Source of the DNA: Tilletiaria anomala UBC 951 | Taxonomy: Eukaryota > Basidiomycota > Exobasidiomycetes > Georgefischeriales > Tilletiariaceae | Direction: 5' to 3' | Length of the DNA stretch: 54,454 nt | Assembly (NCBI RefSeq): GCF_000711695.1 | Contig: NW_013546905.1 | Span: 1 to 54,454 of the forward strand | Shown here: positions 54,007-54,454 of the stretch, one piece after another | Layout of the letters: each line of letters begins with the position of its first letter | How positions within the stretch are numbered: position 1 is the first letter of the stretch | Translations under genes and position numbers: made by a program | The notes under the pieces: generated by a model | The model's database searches: none | Seen by the model: the letters and a program-made list of their open reading frames with translations, nothing else | What the model was told of the DNA's origin: nothing

Positions 54007-54454
54007 GCTGATTCGCTCGGCGGTGGTGGACGGGGCGTTGTGCGGGCGTGCTCCTCGACCAGAATGAGCTTGTCCCAAGGTTGTACTTGTATTTGTACTC
54101 GTACGTCCACGGTGGTGGTCGGTGCTTCTCGGTCACGACTCTTGAGGGGGCAGCTAGGCGTGCAGTGGGCGCAGCCAACCGTCAGCGAAAGAGCTGTGTG
54201 GGGGGGGTTAGGGTGAGCGTGCCTGGGGGAGAAGGGAGTGGGCACCAGGCCGCTGTTGCTCGTTACTCTTTAGCGTAGTTTTGGCCCACTCGCATCAGGC
54301 AACGCACCGGGACGGTCACAACGCGGGGGAGGGGGTAGGTGTGGGGGAGAGCATGTACATGGAAACATCACAGCAGTCTAGTCTGGGTCTCCTTCCAAAT
54401 GACACTCAATACGTACATACATACATACATACATACATACATACATACATACAT
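54007..54454. promoter_or_regulatory. Upstream region of the transporter gene
   Basis: About 450 bp upstream of the transporter start, containing G-rich tracts (54199-54208, 54327-54335) and ending in a microsatellite. No gene is seen before the window edge. Confidence 0.4.
54414..54454. repeat. Tetranucleotide microsatellite (TACA/CATA)n
   Basis: About ten uninterrupted copies of TACA run to the end of the window, so the full length is unknown. Such repeats mutate quickly and are useful only as markers. Confidence 0.95.

Noticed and set aside
1-54454. Mobile elements, virus-like elements, CRISPR arrays, secondary-metabolite clusters
   Set aside because: No reverse transcriptase, integrase, transposase, terminal repeats, direct-repeat arrays or synthase modules were recognised on either strand.

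Overview
The window looks like nuclear DNA of a basidiomycete fungus, probably of the smut lineage (Ustilaginomycotina). That placement is inferred from the alanine/serine-rich proteins and the dense short introns; it was not tested. I resolved about 56 coding introns. Most are 45-130 nt with GTGAGT/GTAAGT-like donors, and one (VTC1) is 392 nt. There are no bacterial operons, CRISPR arrays, rRNAs, convincing tRNAs or recognisable mobile elements.

Layout, left to right (sign = strand). 1-3.3 kb: unresolved minus-strand coding-like stretches. 3.4-12.4 kb: BRX1 (-), RPN12 (+), a zinc deaminase (-), thiamine pyrophosphokinase (+) and a Ser/Ala-rich orphan (-). 12.9-17.7 kb: a 1291-aa coiled-coil protein with a dynein-adaptor-like CC1 box (+), then a mitochondrial-type thioredoxin with a WCHPC active site (-). 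17.7-31.9 kb: a 2.2-kb gene-free stretch, a disordered orphan (+) and a neurofibromin/IRA RasGAP of about 2872 aa (+). 32.4-39.5 kb: VTC1 (-), a CENP-K-like kinetochore protein (-), mitochondrial ribosomal uL5m (+), an acyl-CoA thioesterase-like protein (-) and ribosomal protein uL1/L10a (+). 40-47.3 kb: a cyclopropane-fatty-acid-synthase-type methyltransferase (-), an alpha/beta hydrolase (+), an RBM42-like RNA-binding protein (-) and an unrecognised mitochondrial-looking protein (+). 47.3-54.0 kb: cytochrome b5 (-), the CTNNBL1 homologue (-) and a sugar-type MFS transporter (-). The window ends in a CATA microsatellite.

Most genes are unrelated housekeeping functions: ribosome biogenesis, proteasome, splicing, Ras control, phosphate storage, lipid metabolism and mitochondria. 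The clearest organising feature is strand alternation. Sixteen of twenty neighbouring gene pairs are divergent or convergent, giving many shared promoters and closely abutting 3' ends.

The most interesting candidate for new biology is the coiled-coil protein at 12918-16862. Its DLRLAAEIGQALL segment, created by splicing, matches the CC1 box of BICD/TRAK/HAP1/Spindly dynein adaptors. A downstream DLFVEIGRLR segment resembles the Spindly motif. Exon structures were worked out by hand from reading frames and splice sites and have not been checked against transcripts.
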